Assembly (NCBI GenBank): GCA_037481615.1
Contig: JBBFLI010000005.1
Source: SpSt-501 sp037481615
GTDB lineage: Bacteria > Desulfobacterota > Desulfobacteria > Desulfobacterales > SpSt-501
Reading direction: 5' to 3' (one strand)
Length of the DNA stretch: 64,000 nucleotides
The notes beneath the pieces were generated by a model. The model was given only the letters and a program-made list of their open reading frames with translations, had not been told where the DNA came from and made no database searches. Both the position numbers and the translations under genes were made by a program. How positions within the stretch are numbered: position 1 is the first letter of the stretch; each line of letters opens with the position of its first letter. Positions 18,243 through 25,996 of the stretch are shown here, one piece after another.

Positions 18243-18794
18243 TCAACAATCGAAATTGTTTTCGGCCGAATCCAGAGGAGGGGCGGAAGCATCTTTGGGG
18301 GATAGGATCGGTTCTTCGATCGGCCAGGCTATGCCGACCGCCGGGTCGTTCCAGAGAAAGCCTCGGTCATACTGGGGGGCGTAGTAACCGGAGGTTTTGT
18401 AGAGGACCTCGCAGCGCTCGGAAAGGCAAAGATAGCCGTGGGCGAACCCCTCGGGGATGTAGAGCATGCGGCCGTCGTTTCTAGAAAGCTCGACCCCCAC
18501 CCATCGGCCGTAGGTCGGCGAGGATCGGCGGATGTCGACGGCGACGTCGAAGATACGGCCGCGCAGGCAGCGGACCAGTTTGGCGATCGCCGCGGGGCGA
18601 AGCTGGTAGTGCATCCCCCGCAGCACGCCCCGGATGGACCCCGCTTGGTTGTCCTGAACGAAACGCGGCAGTCCCAGCGCGGCGAAGGCGTCCTCGCGGA
18701 AGGTTTCAGCAAAAAAGCCGCGCTCGTCGCGGGCGAATTCATGGGTGATCACAAGCACACCGGGCAGGCTTGTCGGATCGGCCGTGAATTTCAT
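18243..18794 (-). CDS. rfbC: dTDP-4-dehydrorhamnose 3,5-epimerase
   Basis: 183 residues from the ATG at 18794, which has a GAGGA site seven bases upstream; a far longer open frame in the same register is not used because the family starts here. The enzyme epimerises dTDP-4-dehydro-6-deoxyglucose at C3 and C5 toward dTDP-L-rhamnose. Seen: DERGFFAETFRED near 20, VQDNQAGSIRGVLRGMHYQL with the catalytic His near 62, the VDIRRSSPTYGRW segment and the FAHGYLCLSE cupin strand. Length and motifs are typical. The other rhamnose genes (rfbA, rfbB, rfbD) are not in the window, so this could also serve a related deoxysugar. It is the first gene of the minus-strand glycan locus. Confidence 0.93.
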   Translation of the reverse strand: MKFTADPTSLPGVLVITHEFARDERGFFAETFREDAFAALGLPRFVQDNQAGSIRGVLRGMHYQLRPAAIAKLVRCLRGRIFDVAVDIRRSSPTYGRWVGVELSRNDGRMLYIPEGFAHGYLCLSERCEVLYKTSGYYAPQYDRGFLWNDPAVGIAWPIEEPILSPKDASAPPLDSAENNFDC

Positions 18795-19088
18795 GACTTC
18801 GTCCTCAAAGAATAGCTCCGCATTCTCGGTTACCCCCCGAAATGGAAAATAACTAATTGGTATAATTGAATAAATATTTATTGTTTCCAGCTGCTCTATG
18901 TTTATAGAGAAAGCGCACCCCGGTGTAAAGAGAATTGATTTCGTAGGCGTGGGGCGATGGGGGAGCCCCCGGGTCTGATCCGTCGTGACGGCGAGTTTGC
19001 ACCAGGCTCCGGGATGTGCGATAATGGTTTCGAATCGGGAAGACCCTCTTCCGCGAGGGAGAATCTCCTGCAAAGGGAGCATGGCCGC
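18795..19088. promoter_or_regulatory. Divergent intergenic region
   Basis: About 290 bases between rfbC (leftward) and the response regulator gene (rightward). The part at 18850-18890 is strikingly A+T-rich and contains TATAAT (18861-18866, plus strand) and AT-rich sequence suited to a -10 on the minus strand. I could not pair these with a convincing -35 at normal spacing, so exact promoters are not assigned. This is where the base composition switches from the A+T-richer glycan locus to the GC-rich chromosome. Confidence 0.4.
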
Positions 19089-19475
19089 ATGCAGCGCATC
19101 CTGATCATCGACGACGAGCCACAGATCCGTTCCATGGTCCGCCTGATCCTCGAACGGGAGGGCTACGCGGTCCTCGAGGCCGTGGACGGTGCCGAGGGGT
19201 TGAAGATCTTCCGCGAGAAACCGGCCGACCTGATCCTGACCGACCTCATCATGCCCAATAAGGACGGGATCGGGATGATCATCGAACTCAAGAAAGAGTT
19301 CCCCGACGTGAAGATCATCGCCATGTCCGGCGGCGGCCTGAACCGCCCCGAGGGCTACTTGCGCGGCGCGCAGAAGCTCGGCGCGGCGGCCACACTCGCC
19401 AAGCCCATCAACCGCCAAGACCTGGTGCGGGTCGTGCGCGACACGCTGAAGGCCGATGCCCCCTCTGCGGCCTGA
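19089..19475 (+). CDS. Receiver-only response regulator
   Basis: 128 residues from the ATG at 19089, preceded by AAAGGGAG at suitable spacing. A single CheY-like receiver domain with no output domain: acidic pair D9/D10 in ILIIDDEP, phospho-acceptor D52 in ILTDLIMP, the Ser of IAMSGG near 81 and the Lys of LAKPI near 107. A phosphorylation switch is expected, but no histidine kinase gene lies nearby, so it is an orphan. Its last 20 bases overlap the next gene in another frame, tying it to the exported repeat protein that follows. Confidence 0.88.
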   Translation: MQRILIIDDEPQIRSMVRLILEREGYAVLEAVDGAEGLKIFREKPADLILTDLIMPNKDGIGMIIELKKEFPDVKIIAMSGGGLNRPEGYLRGAQKLGAAATLAKPINRQDLVRVVRDTLKADAPSAA

Positions 19476-20349
19476 GTCGAATCCATTCGGCAGAACCGAA
19501 CCCGCCGCAACACCTCCCCGATCCGACGGTTTTCGGCGGTTGCTGCATTCGTTTGCCTTCCTTGCAGGGGCGTTCGCCCTGCTTCCTTTATCCGTTCCCC
19601 CCGGCTTTGCGGGCGACACGATCCTTTTTCATGACGGCATGAGAACCCTTTGCACCGGGAGAGCCTGGGAGGAAAAAGACCAGGTGCATTGTGAATACCG
19701 CGGGGCGGTGTTGAGCTACCCGCGAAGAGACGTCCTGCGCATCGAAAAGGCCCCGGCCGTGGCCGTACCGCGCGAGGAGGCTCCGCGGAAAGACGCGTCC
19801 TCCGGCTCGCTGCCCGCCCCCGCCGCCCCGAAGCCCCAAACTCCGCAGGAGGTCAAGCCCCTCCCCCCCCCTCAACCGGGGCGAGGCGGCGGACCGCCCT
19901 TCTACGACCCCCGGCGTCCCAAGCGCTACTGGAGCAGCCCGACGCGGCACCATGACACCTACGAACAGGCGCTTGCCGCACTGGCCGCCGAGTTCGAAAA
20001 GCCCGTGCCCTGGATCGAGGAACGTCTCGCCGAGACGAACGACCTGAACGAGATCCGCAAGCGTCTCAAAGGGGACCCCTCCCCACAGGTCGAAGGGAGG
20101 AGCGAAACGGGCGCCGAAGAACGACGAATTCTTCCGGCCGCAGGCGTCGAATTCTACAACCCGCGCCGGCCCAAGCGCTACTGGACCTCCCCCGAGGCGC
20201 ACCACGACACGCTCGCCGACGCACTCCAGGCCCTGGCGCGCGAATTCGGCAAAACCCCCGATTGGGTCGAGCGCCACATGGGCGAGTCAAACGACACCGG
20301 CCTCATCCGCCGCGCGCTCGAGGAAGCCCAGCAGGCGGGAAAGCCCTGA
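19456..20349 (+). CDS. Exported protein with two FYxPRRPKRYW repeats, unknown function
   Basis: 297 residues from the ATG at 19456; an in-frame TTG at 19540 is an alternative start that would place the hydrophobic segment (LLHSFAFLAGAFALLPLSVP) near the N terminus as a signal peptide. After the signal region comes a small domain (~55-95) with CTGRAW and VHCEYRGAV, two cysteines that could form a disulfide. A Pro/Ala-rich linker follows, then two ~50-residue repeats starting near 150 (FYDPRRPKRYWSSP) and near 233 (FYNPRRPKRYWTSP). Each runs through HHDT, an A-L-x-A-L-A-x-E-F helix, W-[IV]-E-[ER] and [EG]-[ST]-ND. I do not recognise the repeat; the helix plus WIEERLAETND suggests a small helical recognition unit. 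Confidence 0.72.
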   Translation: MPPLRPESNPFGRTEPAATPPRSDGFRRLLHSFAFLAGAFALLPLSVPPGFAGDTILFHDGMRTLCTGRAWEEKDQVHCEYRGAVLSYPRRDVLRIEKAPAVAVPREEAPRKDASSGSLPAPAAPKPQTPQEVKPLPPPQPGRGGGPPFYDPRRPKRYWSSPTRHHDTYEQALAALAAEFEKPVPWIEERLAETNDLNEIRKRLKGDPSPQVEGRSETGAEERRILPAAGVEFYNPRRPKRYWTSPEAHHDTLADALQALAREFGKTPDWVERHMGESNDTGLIRRALEEAQQAGKP

Positions 20350-20365
20350 AAAATCGCAGCTCTTG

Positions 20366-20394
20366 TTGACAGGGCTTTTTCTTTCCGCTACGAT
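20366..20394 (+). promoter_or_regulatory. Sigma-70 promoter for 20426-21028
   Basis: TTGACA (20366-20371), a 17-base spacer, then TACGAT (20389-20394), followed by A+T-rich sequence up to the ATG at 20426. The -35 is a perfect consensus. It would serve the coiled-coil membrane protein and probably the ATPase gene 18 bases beyond it. Confidence 0.72.
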
Positions 20395-20425
20395 CTAATA
20401 ATATTTACTGTCAATTGAAGATCTT

Positions 20426-21028
20426 ATGAGCGGAACACGCAGTTCGAACATGCGTCAGGCAAACGCCTTCATGATCGGCATCAGCCGCGATGTGATGATT
20501 TTCATCCGCATCCTCACGAGCTGCGTCACGGCGGGGCTGCTGATCTTCTTCATCTCGGCGCTCTCCGGCGAGGACCTGCTCAAGAACCACAGCACGGTCA
20601 AGGAACTCGACAAGCTCCTCGGGGAGATCTCGGCCGAATTGAACGGGGGGATCGAGCGCCGTGTGCGCCAGCTCGGCGAAGTCCCGCAACGCAACCCCTA
20701 CCGCAAGTTTTACGCCGCCGAGCTCGCCAAGGAAATCCACGAGGCCTCCTATCTCACCGAGAAGCAGAAGATCCTCTTCGACACCTTCAACGTGCGCGAT
20801 TTCGAGGCCAAGTCGAAGCGGCTCGTCGCCTACTCCGAAACCGCCGACATCGACGGCCTGATGAACGAGCTCGACATCGTCAAGCGAGAGCTCAAGAACG
20901 CCTCGAACCTCCTCGACAAGCGGAAAGAGAAGCTCGAGCGCCAGCGAAGCGCCTACCTCTTTCTTTTCTTCATCCTCTGGATCGCGATCTATTTCTACTA
21001 CGGGCGCGGCTTCATCCGCGCCCGCTGA
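20426..21028 (+). CDS. Two-TM membrane protein with periplasmic/cytoplasmic coiled coil
   Basis: 200 residues, unrecognised family. Hydrophobic segment 1 lies at ~22-45 (VMIFIRILTSCVTAGLLIFFISAL) and segment 2 at ~176-192 (YLFLFFILWIAIYFYY), ending with a short basic tail (GRGFIRAR). Between them are ~130 residues rich in Lys/Glu/Leu (HSTVKELDKLLGEISAELNG, then KQKILFDTFNVRDFEAKSKR), predicted long helices. The layout is like a membrane-anchored helical hairpin or sensor domain without a known output module. It starts at the ATG after the strong promoter at 20366-20394 and is followed 18 bases later by the ExeA-OmpA protein, which also has a membrane span, so the two probably act together. 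Function unknown. Confidence 0.72.
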   Translation: MSGTRSSNMRQANAFMIGISRDVMIFIRILTSCVTAGLLIFFISALSGEDLLKNHSTVKELDKLLGEISAELNGGIERRVRQLGEVPQRNPYRKFYAAELAKEIHEASYLTEKQKILFDTFNVRDFEAKSKRLVAYSETADIDGLMNELDIVKRELKNASNLLDKRKEKLERQRSAYLFLFFILWIAIYFYYGRGFIRAR

Positions 21029-21046
21029 ATCCGCCCGGGCGGGTCC

Positions 21047-22573
21047 ATGTACCTCCGGCACTACCAGCTGCAGCGAAAGCCTTTCCAGATCACGGCCGAC
21101 CCCGCCTTCATGTGGCTCGGGGAAAAGCACGGCGAGGCCCTGGCGACCCTCAAATACGGCATCCAGGAGAACAAGGGCTTTCTTTTGCTCACGGGCGATG
21201 TCGGCACCGGCAAGACCGCCCTCATCAAGATGCTCTTGCAAAAGATCGACGTCTCGGCGCTCGTGGCCACGGTTCCCGACCCGGGTATGGAGGCGCTCGA
21301 CTTCTTCAACTTTCTGGCCGACGAGTTCGGCATGAAGCGGCGTTTCGCCTCGAAGGGCGAGTTCCTGATCGAGTTCAAGCGCCTGCTTCTCAGCGCCCAT
21401 GCCGCGAACCGCCAGGTGCTCCTCATCGTGGACGAGGCTCAGCGGCTGAGCCTCGACATGCTCGAGCAGGTGCGGCTGCTCTCCAACATCGAACTCGAAA
21501 ACCGCAAGCTGATCAACATCTTTTTCGTCGGCCAGACGGAGTTCAACCGCACGCTGCTCGACGAGAGCGTGCGCGCGGTGAGGCAGCGCATCACGGTGAG
21601 CTATCACATCGAGCCGCTCGCCGAGAAGGAGACGGCCCAGTACATCGAGCATCGCCTGAAAATCGCCGGCGCCCGGCAGGCGATCTTCACCCCGCAGGCG
21701 ATCCGTCGCGTTCACGCCTTCTCCGGGGGAAACCCGCGCCTCATCAACATTCTCTGCGATCACGCCCTTCTCACCGGCTACGCGCGGGGGGTGCGCACGA
21801 TCGACCCGGCGATCCTCCAGGAGTGTGAGCGCGAGCTCCGGCTCCCGGAAATGCGGGCCTCCGAATTCAAGGAAAAAACGGAGAGCGGCTTCATCCGCCC
21901 CGCTGCGGACCGGGAAACTTCCCCCGCGGAGCAGGCCCCCGAGGGGCCCCCTGCCTGGAGAGTGCCCGCGCTCCTTGTGGCGCTTCTGCTCACGGCCTTC
22001 GCCGGGATCGTCCTTTACCAATACCGCAGCGACAGCCCGCGGCGATGGGCGACCGAGGAGATCGCCCCGCAGAGCTATCCCGCCGCGGCCCTGCGCCGCG
22101 AGGCGGCACAGGAGCCCGCGGCCCCGCCGGGCTCGCCTCCGGCCGCCGCCCCGACCGCACCGATGATTGCGGCGGCAGGCGAGGGCAGCCCCCCGCGGGA
22201 AGTCTCGCGCGAGGCGTTGCGGACCAACCCCTTCGCCCAGGGCAAGGTCATTCTCTTTTTCCCCCACAACTCGAACGAGCTGCGAAAGGATGTGCTGGAA
22301 GGCCTGGAGGAGATCGCCAAGTACCTGAAGGCCGAGAAAAACCTCAAGGTCCGGATCACCGGCTACACCGACAACGTGGGCCCCCTCACCTACAACCTGA
22401 GCGTTTCCCAGTTCCGCGCGAACTCCGTTCGAAGCTATCTCGCCGGCAAGGGGATCGACCCCGAACGCCTGATCGCCGTCGGCCTGGGTCCGAAAGACCC
22501 GATCGCCTCGAACGACACCCCCGAAGGCCGCGAACGCAACCGCCGCGTCGAGATCGAGCCGATCCGCGATTGA
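21047..22573 (+). CDS. ExeA/GspA-type AAA ATPase fused to OmpA C-terminal domain
   Basis: 508 residues in three parts. Residues 1-~270 are an ExeA/GspA-like P-loop ATPase: the family start YLRHYQLQRKPFQITADP, Walker A GDVGTGKTALIK near 47-58, Walker B LLIVDEAQRL near 125-134 and a FSGGNPRLINILCDHALL segment near 225. A membrane segment lies near 306-325 (PALLVALLLTAFAGIVLYQY). After a Pro/Ala-rich linker, residues ~400-505 are an OmpA-like domain: ITGYTDNVGP and NLSVSQFRANSVRSYLAGKG, with the ND...RNRR ending that binds diaminopimelate. ExeA proteins normally carry a different peptidoglycan-binding domain and partner ExeB in type II secretion assembly; no gspB/D genes are near. Confidence 0.88.
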   Translation: MYLRHYQLQRKPFQITADPAFMWLGEKHGEALATLKYGIQENKGFLLLTGDVGTGKTALIKMLLQKIDVSALVATVPDPGMEALDFFNFLADEFGMKRRFASKGEFLIEFKRLLLSAHAANRQVLLIVDEAQRLSLDMLEQVRLLSNIELENRKLINIFFVGQTEFNRTLLDESVRAVRQRITVSYHIEPLAEKETAQYIEHRLKIAGARQAIFTPQAIRRVHAFSGGNPRLINILCDHALLTGYARGVRTIDPAILQECERELRLPEMRASEFKEKTESGFIRPAADRETSPAEQAPEGPPAWRVPALLVALLLTAFAGIVLYQYRSDSPRRWATEEIAPQSYPAAALRREAAQEPAAPPGSPPAAAPTAPMIAAAGEGSPPREVSREALRTNPFAQGKVILFFPHNSNELRKDVLEGLEEIAKYLKAEKNLKVRITGYTDNVGPLTYNLSVSQFRANSVRSYLAGKGIDPERLIAVGLGPKDPIASNDTPEGRERNRRVEIEPIRD

Positions 22574-22603
22574 GTCTCCGCCCCCTCCCCGGCAGACTTC
22601 CCC

Positions 22604-23056
22604 TCAGGCGCCGAAGCCGAAACGCTCGAGGAGAAGGCGTCGGGTCCTGCGGCTGACCGGGAGCGCATCCATCTCCTCGGCGGCGACCCAGCGCGCATCG
22701 GCCGCATCGCTGGCCGCACGGGGCTCGCCGGACACCCACTCGGCCGACAGGTCGACGATCACGTAATGAAATCGGACCCGGCCGGCGTCGTCCTTTTCGA
22801 TCACGTCGAAAGCGGCCACAGGTTCGAGTGCTCGGATCTCGACGCCGGTCTCCTCGCGGATCTCACGCTCGGCCGCCTCGCGGAGCGTTTCCCCGAGGAG
22901 CACCCCGCCGCCGGGGATGGCCCAGACCCCTGCCGAGGGCGGAAAGGCGCGCTTGACCAGCAGTACCGCCCCGTCGCGCAGCACCACCGCCCCCACGGCC
23001 ACCCGCGGCCGGTCGGGATAGCGGTTCGGATTCTCTTCCCCCTGCCTCTCCGTCAT
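22604..23056 (-). CDS. Nudix hydrolase
   Basis: 150 residues from the ATG at 23056, supported by a GGGAGGG site six bases upstream; a GTG two codons earlier is less likely. The Nudix box GX5EX7REUXEEXGU is complete (GGVLLGETLREAAEREIREE, then TGVEI, residues ~45-69), giving the Mg-binding glutamates. Overall it is like the ADP-ribose pyrophosphatase/house-cleaning Nudix proteins, with VWAIPGGGV just before the box. Substrate is not predictable. It is convergent with the ATPase-OmpA gene (30 bases between stops) and divergent from the aminotransferase at 23132. Confidence 0.9.
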   Translation of the reverse strand: MTERQGEENPNRYPDRPRVAVGAVVLRDGAVLLVKRAFPPSAGVWAIPGGGVLLGETLREAAEREIREETGVEIRALEPVAAFDVIEKDDAGRVRFHYVIVDLSAEWVSGEPRAASDAADARWVAAEEMDALPVSRRTRRLLLERFGFGA

Positions 23057-23131
23057 TGACACCCTCCCGGTTTTCCCTTACGAAGCGCTGAACTCGAAAA
23101 CCCCGTTTGCGCAAAGGAACGGATCCCCCCG

Positions 23132-24274
23132 ATGAAACTTTCTTCCAAACTGCCCGAAGTCGGCGCGACCATCTTTTCGGAGATGACCCAGCTCGCCCAG
23201 GAATGCGGGGCGATCAATCTCTCCCAGGGATTCCCCGACTTCGACCCCGACCCCGAGCTGCAGAGTCTCGTCCTGCGGTTCATGCGCGAAGGCTGCAACC
23301 AGTACGCCCCCATGCCGGGGGTGCCGCTCCTGCGCGAGCGCATCGCCGAGAAAACCCATGAGCTCTACGGGGCCGCCTACGACCCGGAAACGGAGATCAC
23401 GGTGACCACGGGCGCAACCGAGGCGATCTACGCCGCGATCACGGCCGTCGTCCACCCCGGGGACGAGGTGATCCTCGTCGAGCCCGCCTACGACTGCTAT
23501 GCCCCGATCGTCCGCTTGAACGGCGGCGTGCCGGTCCCGGTCCCGCTCGAATACCCCGCCTGGCGCATCGATTGGGGGAAGATGCGGGACCGCATCGGGC
23601 CGCGCACGCGGCTTCTGCTGCTCAATTTCCCCCACAACCCCACGGGGGCCGTGCTCTTGCCCGAGGACCTGGAGGCGCTCGCCGCCGTGCTGCGGCCGAC
23701 CTCGGTCCTCGTCCTGAGCGACGAAGTCTACGAGCATGTCGTCTTCGACGGCTTGCGCCACTGGGGGATGTCCGCGCATCCCGAGCTGCGCGCGCGGAGC
23801 TTCGTGGTGAGCTCCTTCGCCAAGACCTATCACACGACCGGCTGGAAGGTGGGCTACTGCCTCGCCCCCGCCGAACTCACGCGCGAGCTGCGCAAGGTTC
23901 ACCAGTACATCGTCTTCTCGGTCAACACCCCGATCCAGCACGCCTACGCCGCCTTTCTCGAAGACCGGCGTCGCTACCTCGAGCTCCCCGCCTTCTATCA
24001 GCAGAAACGCGATCTCTTTCTTCGCCTTCTCGAGGGTTCGCGCTTCAGGCCCCTGCCCTGCCGCGGCACCTATTACCTGCTCCTCGACTACTCCCGGATC
24101 AGCGACGAGCCGGAGGGCGAATTCGCCCGGCGGCTTACCCGCGAGCACGGCGTCGCGGCGATCCCCCCCTCGGTCTTCTACCATGACCGCACCGATCATC
24201 GCCTGTTGCGCTTCTGCTTCGCGAAGAAAGAGGAGACACTCCGCAGCGCGGCCGAACGGCTGCGGCGCATCTGA
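23132..24274 (+). CDS. Class I/II aminotransferase, YbdL-like
   Basis: 380-residue PLP enzyme of fold type I. The N terminus (SQGFPDFDPDPELQ) and the QYAPMPGVPLLRERIA segment are typical of the YbdL/kynurenine-aminotransferase branch, which often prefers methionine, aromatic or glutamine amino donors. Seen: TTGATEAIYAAI cofactor phosphate region, NFPHNPTG near 165, LSDEVYEHVVFDG near 193-205 and the PLP-lysine motif SSFAKTYHTTGWKVGY near 230-245. Full length, no domain missing. Likely role is methionine salvage or general transamination, but substrate is not certain. It ends four bases before the perfect 40-bp palindrome. Confidence 0.88.
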   Translation: MKLSSKLPEVGATIFSEMTQLAQECGAINLSQGFPDFDPDPELQSLVLRFMREGCNQYAPMPGVPLLRERIAEKTHELYGAAYDPETEITVTTGATEAIYAAITAVVHPGDEVILVEPAYDCYAPIVRLNGGVPVPVPLEYPAWRIDWGKMRDRIGPRTRLLLLNFPHNPTGAVLLPEDLEALAAVLRPTSVLVLSDEVYEHVVFDGLRHWGMSAHPELRARSFVVSSFAKTYHTTGWKVGYCLAPAELTRELRKVHQYIVFSVNTPIQHAYAAFLEDRRRYLELPAFYQQKRDLFLRLLEGSRFRPLPCRGTYYLLLDYSRISDEPEGEFARRLTREHGVAAIPPSVFYHDRTDHRLLRFCFAKKEETLRSAAERLRRI

Positions 24275-24278
24275 AGGC

Positions 24279-24318
24279 GGGTCGGCCGCCGCCGAAGCGC
24301 TTCGGCGGCGGCCGACCC
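24279..24318. repeat. Perfect 40-bp palindrome between convergent genes
   Basis: Left arm GGGTCGGCCGCCGCCGAAGC (24279-24298) is followed directly by its exact reverse complement (24299-24318): twenty base pairs, no mismatch, no spacer. It sits between two convergent stops (24274 and 24347), so a transcript from either side forms a very strong GC hairpin. There is no T-run after it on either strand. Possible roles are a bidirectional terminator or 3'-end stabiliser, or a DNA-binding dyad. Confidence 0.9.
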
Positions 24319-24346
24319 GGCAGAGAAGTCTTCCGGGCAGGGGCGA

Positions 24347-25996
24347 TCAGGCGGGTCCCTTGCGGGCCGGGGTCTCCTTCATCCAGTAGGGGTGGATCAT
24401 ATCCTCGAAGAGCGTCATGGCGGCCTCGGCGCCCTGGCCGGCCGCGGTGACGATCTGCTTGTAGCCGCCTTCCACATCGCCCGCGGAGTAGACCCCCGGC
24501 AGGCTGGTCCGATGCCGCCCGTCGTGCTTGATGTAGCCTTCCTCGGTCAGCTCCAGGCCGAGCTGCCGGGCGATTTCGACGGCGGGCTCGTAGCCGATCG
24601 CGATGAACACCCCGTCTACGGCAACGGTGCGGCTCTCCCCCGTGCGGTTGTTCTGGAGGAGGACCTCGCGCACGCGGTCCTCCCCGCGTATTTCGCGCAC
24701 CTCGGTGTTCCACAGGACCGGGATACCGTTGTCGAAGAGCTGCCGGGCGAGGAACTCCTGGGCGCGCAGCTTGTCCCGGCGGTGGACGAGGGTGACCTTG
24801 ACCCCGATGTGATGGAGGTGGAGCGCCTCGGTCACGGCGCTGTTTCCCCCGCCCACCATGAGGACGCTTTTCCCGCGGAAGAGCGGCCCGTCGCAGGTGC
24901 TGCAATAGCTCACCCCGCGGCCGGAGAGACGGGATTCGCCGGGCACACCGAGGTGGCGGTGGCTCGCGCCGGTGGCGAGCAGCAGACTCTTCGTCTCAAA
25001 CCGCCGCCGGCTGGTCCGCACGCGGATCGGCTGGCCGTAATTCACCTCGAGAACGTTTTCCCCCAGGAAAATCTGCACGTACTGCAGAGCGTGACTGACC
25101 ATGATGTCGACGAGCGTTTTCCCTCCGACCGAGGTGAAGCCGGGGTAGTTCTCGACCACCGGGGTGAGGGCGACCTGGCCGCCCAGCGCCTGCCGCTCGA
25201 TGATCGCCGTTTTCAGCCCGCTGCGCACGGCATAGATCCCGGCCGTGAGCCCCGCCGGCCCCCCGCCCACGATCAAGAGATCGGTCTGGACCTCTTCGGC
25301 GTCGCTTTCGGGGATGAAGATCGTCTGCGGTTCGAGCTTGAGGAGCGAGAGCGCGAACACCTCTTCGGCCTGAGCCCCGAGCCCGATCAGGGTCTCCTCG
25401 GCGAAGACCTGCGGGACACTCTGCGCGGCGTAGCGCTCGGCGAGTTCGGGCTCGGCCTGGATGTCGATGATTTCGACGGAGACGAAATCGGGTTTTTCGA
25501 CGGCCGCCTTGACGGCATTGACCACCTGTTGCGGGCAATAGGGGCAGGTCGGGCTGACAAAGACCTTGACTCGGCGGGGGCTGTCGATCCGCTGGATCAC
25601 CTTGCGCGCCTGATCGGAGAGCTGGCTCTTCCCCATGCCGACGAGGAGCAGCGTCTCGAGAAAGCTCCGCGCCTCTTCCCCCATGGGCGCGCCACGCCAG
25701 CGGATCGCGTAGCGGTCGGGGGCGATGAGCAGCGTCGGCGATCCCTCGACCCCGTGCCGGCGGGCCTGCTCGTGCCGGAGGTCGTATTCCTTGAGCGTGA
25801 TCCGCGGGGTCAGCTCGCGGAAGGCACGGATCACCTGGCGGGCCCCCTGGGTGAAGACCGACTCGGCCTGCCGGTCGGTGAAGAGAAGCAGCGGAATATC
25901 GTGGGGGAGCTTCTCGAAGGCTTGACGCAGTTGCCGCAGATAGGCTTCGGCGGCGAAATCGGATTCGGCTCCACCCGAAGGTCGGGTTGGTTTCAT
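24347..25996 (-). CDS. Thioredoxin reductase with N-terminal thioredoxin-fold pair (AhpF-like)
   Basis: 549 residues. Residues ~15-115 and ~130-225 are two thioredoxin-fold domains; only the second has a redox pair, CPYC at 151-154. Residues ~235-545 form the flavoprotein part: FAD motif IVGGGPAGLTAGIYA near 242-256, the redox-active CSTC at 365-368, the NAD(P) motif VGGGNSAVTEA near 380 and the closing FAD motif YSAGDVEGGYKQIVTAAGQG near 508. Domain order is that of AhpF, which passes electrons from NAD(P)H through the flavin to the N-terminal disulfide, but no ahpC is nearby; it may reduce peroxiredoxins or other disulfides encoded elsewhere. Its start overlaps the ispD stop by 4 bases. Confidence 0.9.
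   Translation of the reverse strand: MKPTRPSGGAESDFAAEAYLRQLRQAFEKLPHDIPLLLFTDRQAESVFTQGARQVIRAFRELTPRITLKEYDLRHEQARRHGVEGSPTLLIAPDRYAIRWRGAPMGEEARSFLETLLLVGMGKSQLSDQARKVIQRIDSPRRVKVFVSPTCPYCPQQVVNAVKAAVEKPDFVSVEIIDIQAEPELAERYAAQSVPQVFAEETLIGLGAQAEEVFALSLLKLEPQTIFIPESDAEEVQTDLLIVGGGPAGLTAGIYAVRSGLKTAIIERQALGGQVALTPVVENYPGFTSVGGKTLVDIMVSHALQYVQIFLGENVLEVNYGQPIRVRTSRRRFETKSLLLATGASHRHLGVPGESRLSGRGVSYCSTCDGPLFRGKSVLMVGGGNSAVTEALHLHHIGVKVTLVHRRDKLRAQEFLARQLFDNGIPVLWNTEVREIRGEDRVREVLLQNNRTGESRTVAVDGVFIAIGYEPAVEIARQLGLELTEEGYIKHDGRHRTSLPGVYSAGDVEGGYKQIVTAAGQGAEAAMTLFEDMIHPYWMKETPARKGPA

Noticed and set aside
18861..18866. TATAAT as a plus-strand -10 for the response regulator
   Set aside because: No acceptable -35 at 15-19 bases upstream.
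20411..22267. 618-residue minus-strand open frame
   Set aside because: It is antisense to two well-supported plus-strand genes with a strong promoter.
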